From assembly GCA_958450365.1 (NCBI GenBank), contig CAUEEP010000911.1:62001-126000 (forward strand): DNA of 64,000 nucleotides, written 5' to 3'. Positions 10,365 to 22,439 of the stretch are shown here, piece by piece. The notes under the pieces are model-generated. The model saw only the letters and a program-made list of their open reading frames with translations. It ran no database searches and was not told the DNA's origin. How positions within the stretch are numbered: position 1 is the stretch's first letter; each line of letters opens with the position of its first letter. The position numbers and the translations under genes were made by a program. This DNA is from Mesorhabditis belari. Lineage: Eukaryota; Nematoda; Chromadorea; Rhabditida; Rhabditidae.

Positions 10365-10675
10365 TGGTCGTAATTACAACTGATTACAACATATTTGATG
10401 CGGATCTTTATAAAAGCATTATAGTAAAACCGAAATTCATCATCATCCTTACAGCCAAAGCTGACCATTTTACATTCGTTGAGTTGAGTCTCAATGAAAT
10501 GCCCAACAAGATTTTTTATTGATGGAACTTTTTGAAGGAAGCTGGGAAGACCCGCGTATCTCTTGATCTTGACTGCCAAATGAGAAAGCAACTCCAGGTG
10601 CTGAGCCGGACACCAATCCAAATGGAGTGAATAAGTGAATTCCCATTCAGCTTCCTGATGTTGATTGCTAAAGTC
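10365..10675 (-). pseudogene. F-box-like family fragment with internal deletion
   Basis: The minus strand encodes the middle of the family protein, including HLELLSHLAVKIKRYAGLPS and FIETQLNECKMV, to about the NALIKTHIKYV block. Just upstream, DNA coding for AINIRKLN is joined directly to the LHLDW block, skipping roughly 65 codons. No F-box and no C-terminus remain. Confidence 0.75.
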
Positions 10676-10849
10676 AAGCTGGGTAATAAAACCGAAAGTG
10701 ATCAAAATGATGGGAAACTTTTTATGTTTATAGTGCATATATATTCAAACCCTGTACCAGAAGCCGCGCGCTTAGGTCAACAGAAAACTTCCCAGTTTTT
10801 CTGCGTAAAATGCACAAGGTAGAGACAAAATTCTTCCCAAGAATTTGGG

Positions 10850-11130
10850 CATAATGACGCCCAAAGAGGCAAAGCCGGCTCAGTCGCTCACCGCTCCTTC
10901 GGGCCTTTGGCGATTCCAAAATATTTCATTGAATCTCCCAACTTAAACATGGGTTGCCAATTCTGGAACGGACAGAACATTCACACGAATAAATTGATCA
11001 ACACTGTTCAAATCCTCTGAATTCCTTTTCTGAGCTCAATTCTGGAACACATGAAACCCTTTGGAAGTCATCGATCGAAAATTAGTTCCCCATCAATTTC
11101 CCCAAATTTCAAGGGGGCCCGCGGAGCAGA
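10850..11130. repeat. Module R4 copy
   Basis: Near match to 1060-1300 (for example GCTCAGTCGCTCACCGCTCC). No gene is supported. Confidence 0.45.
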
Positions 11131-11399
11131 TGTGTTTTCCATATAAAAAGTGGCCAAATCAACAAAAATTTCCAGTCGTGATTCAAACCTTGCTTTTAAA
11201 ACGAAAGAGTTTAAATTCAACTTGTTACGGATACATAAAACCCATTAGAATGGCGATACAAAATGATCAGATTAGATAAGTCCTTTTTTCAGCGATGTCT
11301 AACTCGAAATGAAGAAGGCAAAGCGGAAAGAAAGAATGGTCCGGAGAAGAAACGATTGGTATTCAGGCATTTTCCCCAGAAAACCTTAAGAATCATAAT

Positions 11400-11950
11400 T
11401 TATTCATGGTGCATAACTAAAATAGAAGAAGAGCGGGAGAAACTAGGAAATGTATTTAAAATTAAAAGAGGGCTCGTAACAAGGAAACTTTCACGTGAAA
11501 CAGTGGGGTGATGAGACTTATCGAATGACAATAAAAGAATTTACCTATACAAAAAAGTTTTTAAACAAAATTCACACCATACTAGAGCAGTCACAGCAAA
11601 ACAATATGGATCAGGACAATGCAGAAGAAGAAAGCTCACATACCTACGAATCGTGGACGAAGTTGCCGATTGAAACTCTCAGACAATCCGACTCGTTTGA
11701 AACCGATAAACGAGCCAGTCAAGCGAGTCACTAAGAACAACTCACAATAAATGAAGGATTGCTTGACAAAAAACACAACAAACAACGCTGAAATCCATAA
11801 ACTCGTTTGGTAGATTCTGACAGATGCGTTAGTCAAAGCCTAAAAAGGTTCGTACAAAATTGAGATCTGAGGTGCCGATCGAACAACCAATAAAGTAGCC
11901 AAAAGAGTCAATCCATTCCTTCCACAACGAATTTGAAGTTCAAACCAAAG
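11400..11950 (-). repeat. Modules R2/R3, partial copy
   Basis: Part of the R3-R2 unit in minus orientation. It keeps RLTGSFIGFKRVGLSE and the AG/GTATGT-like donor after it. It is followed by a duplicated fragment of F-box flank (about 11920-12160). Confidence 0.45.
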
Positions 11951-13020
11951 AATTTGAATTCAACTTGTTACGGATACATAAAACCCATTAGAATGGCGAT
12001 ACAAAATGATCAGATTAGATAAGTCCTTTTTTCAGCGATGTCTAACTCGAAATGAAGAAGGCAAAGCGGAAAGAAAGAATGATCCGGAGAAGAAACGATT
12101 GGTATTCAGGCATTTTCCCCAGAAAACCTTAAGAATCATAATTTATTCATGGTGCATGAAAAAAGTGAGTCGTTAAATGTAAATACATCGAAAGAGCCGC
12201 TTTTGGCTTAGAAAAGATAACCGTACAGAAGAGAATTGAAATTATATTTTAGTTTTGGACTTTTGTATAGAAAGTTTAGAAATTAAGTTAAATTCAATAT
12301 CTTAGGGAAGGGAATTAAATACAAATTCAATCTAAGACATTTAAACTCAAGTTCTCGGAGATTAAATTTCAAATTCAAACACGATTAGCCAGAAAGAATA
12401 AATAATCAACTAGTCACAAAAAACAGTCATGAAAAACTGGGATTAACCGCCAAAATTTCAAAGTTTGGGTTTGACAAATCTCCGAGTTTGAGATTAGTTA
12501 ATGCTAAACCCAATAGAATCCCGATATCAAATGATTAGATAAGGCTTTTTTCAGGGATGTCTGACTCGAACGAAGAAGCCAAAGCGAAAAGAAAGAATGA
12601 TTCAGAAAAAAAAACGATTGGTATTCAGGCATTTTCCCCAGAAAACCTTATTTTTGGTTTTACATATCAATTTTTGACAGGAGTAACAAACGTTAAGAAT
12701 CATACTTTATTCCTGGTGCATGAAAAAAGTGAGCCGAATATGTAAATAGATAGAAGGAGCCGCTTTTGGCTTAAAAAAGATAAACGTACAGAAAAGCATT
12801 GAAATTATATTTTAGTTTTGGAATTTTGCAAAGAAAGTTTAGAAATTACGTCAAAATCAAATATCAAATCAAATCAAATATCCTAAATTTAAACCCCCAA
12901 AATTTAAATTTTCGGTTTGATAAATCTCCGAGTTTGAGATTAGTTAACGCTAGCTTAAAGGCAAAAACAGAATTTAAATCACGCCAAGGCAATGTAATAT
13001 AACAAAATATAGCAATAAAA
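11920..13020 (-). repeat. Tandem copies of the F-box 3' flank
   Basis: The downstream flank of the family is present at least twice in a row (about 12040-12390 and 12560-13000), each with TTTATTC-type complement of AATAAA. A 110-bp stretch (TTGTTACGGATACATAAAAC) is itself doubled at 11226 and 11969. No gene lies here. Confidence 0.55.
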
Positions 13021-13022
13021 CA

Positions 13023-14021
13023 TCAATGATCGATAATTTCATCGGGCTTGACGTAAAAGGCGAGAAATTCATATAAAGACAACATGTAGATGCACTCTCT
13101 CGTCGCATTGATCTTTCGTCGGAAACACCGACTTTTCACCGTCAAAGCCCGTAATCGGCTTCCCTTCAAACGATTGTTTGCCAATGTAATGAATGGTTGA
13201 CGATTTTTCCTGTTGATTTGTTTCATTCCTGGATATTCCGTGAGAAAAGCAACGATTGTAGCCTTCACATCGTCCATATAATCGAAAAGTCTCACAAGCG
13301 CTGCGGGGTTTTTGCTCGGAATTCCGTGGCCAACAATCCTTTGAATGGCCGGAACGATGAGACTTTCGTTGTCACAGCTGATTACAACATATTTGAGGTG
13401 GGTCTTTATAAAAGCATTGTAGTAAAACTCAAATTCATGATCATCCCAACAATGAACTGTGACTATTTCACATTCGTTGAGTTGAGCCTCAATGAAATGC
13501 CCCAAAAGATCTTTTTTTGATGGAGCTTCTTGAAGGAAGCTGGGAAGACTCGCGTATCCCTTGACCTTGAATGACAAATGAGAAAGCAAATCCAGGCGCC
13601 AAGGCGAACAGTCACCCAAATAGAGTGAATTCACTGCCTCAAGTTGTATCATAAAAGAGGCGTGGTCCTCGTCCATTGGACTGTTGTAATCGTGACGCAC
13701 CCTTAATTCATTGCACGATCGAATGTTTTTAATGAAAGTAAAATGACGAATGAAATCCAGAGTGACCTCATACCCCATATTCCGCTTCCTGATGTAGATT
13801 GCTTCAATTCCGTGTGGATCAGTCCGAAATTCAAACTGATCGACGTGATGTCCAAAAACGGTCGACGGTCGACTCAAAATCATCCATTGGAATCCTTGAT
13901 TGACTTTCACCAATTCAATCACATCTCTTGCGTCCAATTGCTCCAAAACCTCCAACTTCAGATCGAAGCAAAGACGTTCGATTGGAAATGTCGTCAGATT
14001 TCGCATCTGGATTGGCGCCAT
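13023..14021 (-). CDS. F-box-like protein, family copy 4
   Basis: Intact frame of 332 codons. F-box at residues about 8-48 (TTFPIERLCFDLKLEVLEQL). Family blocks follow in order: FIKNIRSCNEL, LDLLSHLSFKVKGYASLPS, LGHFIEAQLNECEIV, EFYYNAFIKTHLKYV, AIQRIVGHGIPSKNPAALV, YPGMKQINRKNRQPF and CFRRKINATRECIYML. It ends FLAFYVKPDEIIDH. The start follows the conserved acceptor by 5 nt. Upstream are two copies of the palindromic module (14067-14172 and 14396-14510). Likely a Skp1-binding adaptor; substrate unknown. Confidence 0.8.
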   Translation of the reverse strand: MAPIQMRNLTTFPIERLCFDLKLEVLEQLDARDVIELVKVNQGFQWMILSRPSTVFGHHVDQFEFRTDPHGIEAIYIRKRNMGYEVTLDFIRHFTFIKNIRSCNELRVRHDYNSPMDEDHASFMIQLEAVNSLYLGDCSPWRLDLLSHLSFKVKGYASLPSFLQEAPSKKDLLGHFIEAQLNECEIVTVHCWDDHEFEFYYNAFIKTHLKYVVISCDNESLIVPAIQRIVGHGIPSKNPAALVRLFDYMDDVKATIVAFLTEYPGMKQINRKNRQPFITLANNRLKGSRLRALTVKSRCFRRKINATRECIYMLSLYEFLAFYVKPDEIIDH

Positions 14022-14066
14022 TTAGCTGTAAATAAAAAGAATTAGTGTTTGTAAGGAGCAGTTCAA

Positions 14067-14172
14067 TGCAATGGATCACTTTCAGCATTTTCAGTAGTAA
14101 AAGCTTGTTTTCTAAAGCGTGCATGAATTTTCAATAAAAGAGTTGTTAAAATGCCAAAAGTGATCCATTGCA
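14067..14172. repeat. Upstream inverted repeat of F-box copy 4
   Basis: Arms 14067-14091 and 14148-14172 are about 25 nt each, nearly perfect complements (TGCAATGGATCACTTTCAGC on one side), with a 56-nt centre. It lies about 45 nt upstream of the gene start. Confidence 0.7.
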
Positions 14173-14395
14173 CGGGTCTAGTAGGTCTAGTAAAAAAATA
14201 GAAAACGAAAGAAATTAGCATAAATTCATGTGTTCTAGTGGTATTCTAACAAAAACCGAGATCTATTTTTTACATTATTGAGCAAAATTTGGCAAGATAT
14301 GCTATAAAGATGTTAAAAACAGCACAAAAACACTGAGATCTAGACAAATGATTTTAAACAGGTGCTATAAGCTGGGGTCTCATGCATAAAATAAA

Positions 14396-14510
14396 ATCGA
14401 TCACTTTCAACATTTCAGCATTTTCGCTAGTAAAAGCTTGTTTTATAAAGCGTCCATAATGAATTTCAAATAAAAGTTTTCCTAAAATGCCAAAAAAGTG
14501 ATCCATTGCA
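14396..14510. repeat. Orphan copy of the F-box upstream inverted repeat
   Basis: The same palindrome and its distal flank are repeated directly behind the first, with no gene attached. Arms are about 14396-14424 and 14484-14510. This shows the upstream module can be copied apart from the coding region. Confidence 0.65.
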
Positions 14511-14519
14511 TGGATCTAG

Positions 14520-15555
14520 TGCGGAAAAAGAGAGAAAATGAAAGAAATACGCATAAAATCATGTGTTCTAGGGCCATCCTAACAAAAAGCGAAGTCTATT
14601 TTTACTATATTGGGTGAACCTGGCACGGTATGCTATAAAAATGTGAAAAACAGCACAAAAACACTGAGGTCGGGACAAATGAATCAAAAAAATTAATATT
14701 TTAAACAGGTCAGGCTTAAGAAAATTATACTTAACAGCTTATTATTACCCGAATTAATCAAAATGAGGAATTTCGCCAAATTCCCATCTTAAAGACTAGC
14801 AGCTACAGTAGGTTTTTCGACGAAACCTACCGTAATCCAGATTATCCTGAATATAATTTACACACAACGAAGCAAAAAAACCCAAAACACTCAAATCTCC
14901 TGTAAAATTGTAACGTTTTACCTTTTTACCCTTTTTAACTTGTAACCGTTTTACAACGTGCACAAAATCATATTTTAAACAGGTCAAGTTCTTTAAAATG
15001 GGTTCTATTAGGTGAAATATGCTGGATTTATCAAATTCTAATCATTTTGCATTAAGAAATGGCGTTTAGCTCAACGCTGAAACTACTTCTTTTAGATCTC
15101 AACTCTAAATTTCAAGTTGTAATCCAAATTGGTTGGAAATCATAGAAACTCGTTGAAACCTAAGTTTTTTTTTTCTGTGCCAGCTTGGCTAAAAATAACT
15201 CTTTATTCGAATCGGATATCACAGGCTCAATAATCATTATCGTTGTTGTAATAAAAAGACAGCTAAAGCAGAAAAAAGGTATGGGACCTAGAATTGAGTC
15301 AACTAAAACAAAAAAACACATAGTCAAACGATGAAAATGAATTTCCTATGTGGGAAAGTCGAGTTTGGACGAATGCTCGATGCTTTGAACAAAAAGATTT
15401 CCTCGTTATAGCAGATTTTGATGTAAATCGAGCCTTCTAGCCGTTTTTGGAAGTAAATCATTGAAAAGGATTAGTTTTTAAGCAAACATTCTTTCATCCT
15501 GGATGTCATTCTATTCAAAATTGATGGAAAAAACGAAAAAAAATGGTTTGAATTT
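14520..15555. other. AT-rich spacer with one hairpin
   Basis: No gene is supported. The first part is duplicated F-box upstream flank. A short hairpin repeat, TACAGTAGG paired with CCTACCGTA, lies at 14804-14834. The rest is unique AT-rich sequence in which I see nothing. Confidence 0.5.
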
Positions 15556-15559
15556 TCAA

Positions 15560-15660
15560 AGTCGACTTTCCAATCATCACAAAAAGCATCGAAAGCCAGC
15601 AAATGAGACCCGTTATCGATAAATATGCGTAAATTTTGCAAATAAATACGAGGTTGGGGA
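15560..15660 (-). other. Possible exon fragment E1, second copy
   Basis: Nearly identical over 62 bp to 3324-3400. The minus-strand frame reads LQNLRIFIDNGSHLLAFDAF and continues open on both sides. Unrecognised. Confidence 0.3.
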
Positions 15661-16249
15661 GAAATTCTTAAAAGCGGTAAGGCACGTGAATCTTGAAAAA
15701 GGAAACCAAGGATAGGGCTAAGAATTGTGATACGGTAATTGATTTACTTATCAGCCACTTAGCAGCCACGTAGCAGCCTTCTCAAATCGGTCTTCTCAAA
15801 TCGAAAACAAGTTCTATCGTTATTTTACGTCTTTTCTACCGTAATCTGTTTCCTATTTTGCACTTAATTTGGCCAAAAAAGCACACTGAAGAAAGTTAAA
15901 TTCTTGAAGTGAAGTGATTTCCTTTTGAAGTGCCCCATTCTCTAGTGTGAACTCCAGCTTTGAGAACTACCGGATTCCCGGCTTCCAGCTGATCAAGGAA
16001 ATGAGAAACACATCCAAAGCAAATTTTCAAAGAAATCACAGGAAAAAGAGCACTTCAAAGACAGAAATACGATAGCTTTTTACCTAATCTTTTAGAAAAA
16101 CGGTTCAGTCAAAGGAACAAGTTATTGGGCAAAGGAAAACGAGTTCAAGAATTGACAAAAACGGGTATCTAGAAATTCAGCAATTGATATGGGCATTCCA
16201 GAATTGCACACAGAAACAAGCAAGATCCTAAAAGCAAAATCGAAAAAGG

Positions 16250-16740
16250 TCCTAAAGGATAAATAAAGGTTTTCTAAACTTTGGCACAACGGGTCTAAAA
16301 TCGATTTTCTAAAAATTAAAAATTGATCTGATCAATACCAATTCTTACATACTATCCAACTAAGAAGAAATCAAAGTTTTATTAAAATCTGTCTACTTAG
16401 AAAAAATATAATAGGGTGAACAAGTTACCAGGTTTACATCTATTACGTAATTACGTCTGATCTGATCAATACTAATTTCTGGAAGAAATGGTCTGGAAAC
16501 ACGTTCACCTATTAACTTTTTTTTGAGTAGACCGATTTTGATGGAACTTTGGCTTTTTCTTAGTTGGATAGCATGTAAAAATTGGTATTGATCAGATTTG
16601 AAGAAAATCGATTTTAACTTTTCTCGTGGATCGTTGTGAGTCGGGATATTTACTAGAGAAAAACGTTTAAAAAAAGAGTAATTTCAAAAACCCTCAACCA
16701 AGGCGTTTATTGGGTAACAGGGAAATCTGAACATCTTAAC
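16250..16740. repeat. Dispersed repeat R7, doubled and inverted
   Basis: Two head-to-head copies of the 3940-4050 repeat, the second leading straight into the membrane-protein exon flank. The arrangement makes a loose palindrome around 16420-16470. Confidence 0.5.
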
Positions 16741-16772
16741 GCAGCTTAAAAGGGCTATAGTAGCTACAGCTA

Positions 16773-17000
16773 TTACGCCAATGAGGGTGCCGGTTTATAA
16801 GTGGTATAGTTGGGGTAATAATCGTCTTGTTGTAGCATCATATATCCCCATAAAGACGGCTCTCTTCGCATGCCTTTCCCGAAAGATTGCGATGATCTCT
16901 GCCGATTCCAAACGAAAAAGAAATAGATGACAGCCGCCACGCAAGCAATGACAAAAATCGCCTCGACCGGTGGAAAGAATGAGGAAGTGGAGTGTGCGAT
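16773..17000 (-). CDS. Last exon of an unidentified one-pass membrane protein
   Basis: After the acceptor GATTTCAG (17001-17008 region) the minus strand is open for 75 codons to TAA. It encodes a short extracellular stub (HSTSSFFPPVE), a transmembrane segment AIFVIACVAAVIYFFFVW, a basic stop-transfer NRQRSS, and a cytosolic tail rich in Tyr (QQDDYYPNYTTYKPAPSLA). The tail could carry tyrosine-based sorting or SH2/PTB-type sites; that is inference from composition. No upstream exon is recognisable in the neighbouring kilobase, so the exon may be stranded. A second copy at 3562-3789 has a premature stop. Confidence 0.5.
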   Translation of the reverse strand: MAHSTSSFFPPVEAIFVIACVAAVIYFFFVWNRQRSSQSFGKGMRREPSLWGYMMLQQDDYYPNYTTYKPAPSLA

Positions 17001-17139
17001 CTGAAATCGTGAATTTCATTGGGATTACTCTATTTGAAGCAATTATTCCTAAATCCTGGATGTCACGCTAGGCAATGGTATACAGTATGTCGTTTTTAAT
17101 GCGCTTTCTAAAAAGTGTCTCGACTACCGTAACCCAGTC

Positions 17140-18190
17140 TGTATTCTTTCTCCAATCTATCATTGTGAATGGCTTCCGTGAGTTCCAGCTTAGCTTTCCG
17201 TGAGCTTAAGAACTCATTTTGTCAATAAAATCTCCATTTTACATTCTACAATCCAAAACTGCTTAGTGAAATCGACTATTTGGTTCGGTTTGGTTAGCAA
17301 AGATTTCAGTTACGCAAAAAAATCGCTATTAATCCAAAAATCAAAGCGAAACAAGCGTAAAAAGCGATAAAAACTTCCACTAATCATGCAAAAAGAAAAG
17401 AAAAACGTATAAAACTCATTCAATAGCTAAGCCTTGCCTTTTTCTCTATTCTTGAGTCAAAGATTTAGGGAAGTTCTGCAATACCTAGACTTTTCGAGTT
17501 TCAAATTCGAAAAGCAAAGATCAAAAAAACCAACCGATCCCCTGGCGGTGACTTTCTGCGAGTCGCGAAGTGGGAAGTATCTGAAATTCGTTGGTTTTGA
17601 TTCCGACCTTGTTCAGATTCATTTTTAAGCTTTTAACAGTTTCTCAAGTTCTTTAGATGTACTTCTAACTCTATGAGGGCCAAGGACAGGACACGAAGAA
17701 TTAGAAGCAACAAGGAAGACTATAGAAAATGCGTCTTCTTTGACGATTTGTCAATTAGATTCAAGAAAATGTTGGAACTGATGTGGCAAAATGAATTTGA
17801 TTCATTTTAGACACGAGATAAAGAAATTGAGTTACAGTAGCAAGAACATGGCTGAAATAGTTTGAATAATTTATTGTAGTGACAGTGAGCTAGTAGATAT
17901 TTTTGGTGTCTCCATCTAGGATCAATAACAGCTCAAAGATATAGATTGTAGCCAAGTGTCGTAATGAGCAAGATTCAAGCAATCGAGTGGAATTATAGTA
18001 CAATATATCGAATATATAGCTATAGTATCTTGCTCGCCAGAATAGAATATTCGTCTCCAACCCAACGCTGGTACTCTACTCCTCATCCGTCGACCCATCC
18101 TCATAAAAGCAAAATTTTATAACATAAGCAATCACAACAACGAAAGCAATCACAAACTATCTCTATATTCCTATTCATTTCCTATATTAA
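17140..18190. other. Spacer; includes 3' UTR of the diphosphatase gene
   Basis: Unique sequence with no convincing gene. An isolated 64-codon plus-strand frame at 17434-17628 has no splice or homology support. The complement of TTTATT at 17872-17877 is an AATAAA 314 nt beyond the diphosphatase stop and is its likely poly(A) signal. Confidence 0.5.
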
Positions 18191-21100
18191 CTATTCAGAG
18201 TGAAAACCTCGACGTAACTGGAAAAAACGACTTCGCACACAGAAAAAGCAACTTAATATGAAAAGCAGCAAAATTTGACATTGACACAACATTATTTTCT
18301 TGATTTTCTTTTGATTTTCTTTTCTAAATGTAAAAATAAGACGATTGTATCCCGATATGGAATCAATAAAGTACCTCAAATGGTAGATCATAGCACCGAG
18401 AGCCCATTGCACTTCTTGACCATCAAGCATCATCACCGATTGGAATCTAAAAAAAGACCAATTTAAAATGAATCGTTTAGTCAATCTTTATGCTAAAGAT
18501 TCGAAACAGAAGCTAGCCAATGCTTTCTTAAAACGGAATGTATTTAGATTTGTATTTATAGACTATAGATCGCATAGACTCGAATCATTGCGTCAAGAAA
18601 ACCACTTTACGGTTAAATTCAGCTTTATTCCATTTAGTTTATTGCAACTATATAGGTTTTTAATTTATCAAAACCACCCACTTATTCTTTTGCTCATTGA
18701 TGTCGAAGCCAGAGTGGAGAGCGGCCGTGATCCACGCACTCTTGAAACATTGAGTTCTTATCCGATCCTCATCAGCCTTTGGATACAATTTGCTGCGCCA
18801 TTGTGACTAAAATTGAACTTTAGATTTGGTTGAAGCAAGTATTAAGTGAAATTAGTCAAATTTTAAAAACTAGCTATTTCACAGGTTTTGACGATTGAGT
18901 TAAGTCATGCTTCAATTCAATCAAAAATCAAATTTGTCCAACCAAAATCTCACCTGAATAACGCTCCATCGTTGATTACAGAATTGCCGACTCTTCTCGG
19001 TGACCTGCGAGTAATTGTATTGACCGCCGAGTTGCAACACGTTGTCCACCGAGTACCAAAATTCCGAGAAGCCGAAGAATTGCATTTCTAAACGTTAAAT
19101 GGTATATAGGCTTCAGCTTGAAATATACCTGATAAATTCAACTCTGGCGCGGCCACATTGCCAAAGAAACATTGTGGTAGACAAGTTTGCGACGAGCCCG
19201 GATCAATCAATGCTGAAAGGCGATTCACGCACGAATCCCAATCACCGACACCCTGGAAAATGGAAGCTGTTAAAAAGGAGTTACAGAGAATCTTGCGACT
19301 TGTACCATCCAATGGCTTTCGTGGTTTTGGCAAATCATTAGCTATTGTTATTTGACTCAGGACAACAAAAACGTTTTCCTTAACTTTACCTTTTTCATGA
19401 ATTGTGATCCATCATCATTTGTCGCAAGTTGTTGAAGATTGACCGGCAAACACTCATCGCGAACATATGATCCATTCGTCTCACCGTTCGTCTTGTACAG
19501 GTATTGCTCGTACCTAAAAATGATTTACTTGTCAAAACATTGAAATTCATAGACAAGAGGTCTTTTTATCTTAAACTAATCTATTTAATTGCTCAAATCC
19601 AGACTTTTGGGTTCACTGAGCTTCTCTAGGCTAACTTATCGTCATTATTCTCACCTTTTCATCCCCTCATTCACACCAAATCCAAGGAAAGTCGTCACGA
19701 AGAGTTTGTACTTAAAAAGTGGGCTCTCATCTCGACATCCCAAGTTCACCTAAATAACAATGTGATTATAGACGTTTAAGTTAACAATTTTTACATTTTC
19801 CACATGTTCAGACAAGAAAGGCGATGTTTGGGGCAACTCGAAAGCGATTTGTACAGAAGCTCCACCCATGTCCATCTAAAATTAATTTAAAGATGAAACC
19901 TCTCTACAAGTTAAAAATCCAGATCATTGTGTACTCTAAAACTTAAAAATTACTTACCATTCCAACAGTGTCCTTTCTTGTAGTAATCAACGGGACCGGA
20001 AAGCTGGGATTTTCGGAGCTCGTAGATTTGAAGCGACCTAAACAAGAGATGTAAGCCTTAAATTGAACGAAACATTTATTTCAACCATCCTGCAAAGATA
20101 AAACCAAACTTTACCCACCAAGAATGTAATTTGCGGCAATCCAACTGTAGATACCCTCCCATTTGCCTTCAATAACACGGATATGTTCTTTCATTATCTG
20201 AAATGCAAAAAATTAGTGCTGATCCTCGGTTTTCATCAAACAAGCTGAGCGTTTCGAGGTTTAAACTTTATTTTTATCTCTTTAAAGTGAAACTTGTACC
20301 TGCATGACGGTCATTTGAGGAAGTTTCGCGTGCAAATCGGCCAAGATCGCCCGTTGTTGTCTAAAATGGCAAATTTGTAAGTGATTCGTGTCAATTTCAA
20401 TTTTACGCAAACTATCAACACCTTTTAGCGGTATTTTTCTAAACTTTTCTTACTCCATTAAAGACTCCATCATTAAACCCACTCTTCAGGCACCAATCTC
20501 ATCCCGGCCGTCGCAAAGATGAACACTGGTGTGTAGGGCCGTTTCGCCTCGGGCACAAACTCGATCGCGTAGTCCAACAATGGCTTGATGTATTCTAGAA
20601 TTTGAAGATAGAAGAAGTTGTACTTAAATCAACTAACCAGCAGCATCTTGGGGATGATCGGCAAACGTTGAGAGACCAGGGTGTGCCTGGAAAAAAGAAT
20701 TACTAAATCTGTCTTGATTTAAAGATAAAGCTACTTATTGGTATAATTTTTGGTAACATTGACCTTTCTTATGTTATCAACGTATTTATTGAGCTCTGAA
20801 CATGCTAAAAAATTGCATTTGCATTTGAAATTACTGAGCAAAGAACAACTGTGCTTGTTTTTCTTCAACTAGGTGGTCTCAGCAAGAAAAAAACCAAGCA
20901 TCGTGATTCTTGCCACAAGCTTATCTAATTTATCAAGTTCGAATCAAACTTTTTAAAGAAATCGGACAGTTTTAATTCACCCATCCTTAATTCCATCTCT
21001 AATTCCTTCATAAAACCGACCTTTTTCACGACCGGTTCATTCTTGTGATCGAGTGCCGGTCGAATGTCAATCAATTGGGTGTCCGAGTATGAAGTCCATT

Positions 21101-21822
21101 GATACAAAAACATTCGTGTTCCCGTTGAGCCGGCGTCCAAAATCAGACCATACGATGGATCGTCCGCATCTAAACAATCAGTGTTGTATTTGATCAAAAA
21201 GTTTGCTTTACAGTTTACACGAAATAAAGGTAATATTTGGTTAGCTTAGAAAATGTTCCGGGAATGGTTCAACTTTAGTCAAATTTTGGTCGACAGAAAG
21301 TGCAATGCTAGACAAATCAAATCCAAATCACCATCATCAACCAGTTTTTAACGTATAACACTTAACGTTCAAGCTTAACTCTGGTAGTATCACATAGCTT
21401 TTACCTAAGCTTTCTACGCAGGCAAATCCAGCAAATTCCGTAAGATTTTAACGTGCAAAACTCAAAACTCAAAACTATCAAAACCGTCCAATTCAACTCA
21501 AAAATTTCAGCTTCAACATTTACGTTCGAAACTAAAACACAATCAAATCCAAAAACCCACCACCATCCGTTCTGAAGAAACTCGGATGATCGGCGTGATT
21601 GAGGATCAAATAGAGCGGGATGGCGATGATCAACAAAGCCAAAAGCAGCACCACCCGTCTGCGGACCATCGTTTCCCCTCTCATCTCCTTCGGGGCATCG
21701 TCTGAAACTTTGAAAATGGTAAGAACATTGAAATTTACGCAAAACTGCCAAAAGAAACAATGAAAAAACCCAAAAATTGATCAAATTTTTAAGTCTAAAG
21801 TCAACGTTCTACCTGTTCCCAT
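18191..21822 (-). CDS. GDA1/CD39 nucleoside diphosphatase (NTPDase 4/7, UDA-1/MIG-23 type)
   Basis: Sixteen coding exons join in phase to 521 codons: 21813-21822, 21564-21701, 21021-21169, 20638-20686, 20483-20594, 20300-20360, 20119-20197, 19958-20037, 19795-19875, 19655-19749, 19390-19513, 19129-19252, 18954-19087, 18682-18806, 18375-18446, 18191-18323. All five apyrase regions are present: [41 protein letters not shown] and QWALGAM. A short cytosolic N-terminus precedes a membrane helix ([18 protein letters not shown]), and a second helix ([13 protein letters not shown]) follows a lysine-rich loop near the end. Two-helix topology is typical of Golgi/lysosomal members, which hydrolyse UDP or GDP left by glycosyl transfer. 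Length is near the usual 550. MIG-23 and UDA-1 orthologs cannot be told apart here. Introns are 43 nt to several hundred nt. Confidence 0.93.
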
Positions 21823-22439
21823 CGAATTTCGGCTAAAAACACGATTTCCAATAGTTCAAATGGGTAAATGACAATGTTTTCAAGACTTTCGAAAGTTGAA
21901 AATTCAAAAACAACAGATAGAATGCAAAAATTCGATCAGTGAGCTCTAGTTGAGTCAAAAACTGTCAACAAAACAGCAAAACACCGCTTTGTGGGCGCGA
22001 AAAGCGCAAAATTGATGTTTTTTCACACTTTTTCATGGTTTAAAGCTTAAAAACAGGTCAATAACGCGGAATTTTCTTTGAAAACCAATCAAAGCCATCA
22101 AAAAATTAAGAATTTTGCTAAAAGAATGAGGGAATGTGGTCATTTCATGCCTAAAAACGCTAACAATAGCCTGATTTTTACTAACCTTGTGCTAAAAGAC
22201 AGCTTTTAATAAATTTCCGATAGAATTGCTGTCAAAAAGGGGGAAAACGGGCGCAAAATCGTGAAATTTCTAAAATTTTGAACCAAACTGAAATTCTTTT
22301 CTCAAGTCAAGACAAAATCGCAAAATGACGTCAAAATTCTACCGTAATCCGCCGCTTTTTGTTTTCTAAAAGATGCTCCTTTCAAAGCTGCTATAAAGTG
22401 GCTTTTGGACTCAAAGCATCAAAAGCAATTGCTTTTTAC

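Noticed and set aside
17922..18104. A 60-codon minus-strand frame (RMRSRVPALGWRRIF) as the last diphosphatase exon
   Set aside because: The acceptor is poor, while the exon at 18191-18323 has a good acceptor, the right phase, and supplies the expected C-terminal membrane helix.
20925..21020. Reading the diphosphatase exon straight on to the stop at 20925
   Set aside because: This crosses a GTCGGT donor; the conserved HPGLSTF block follows in phase only when the intron is removed.
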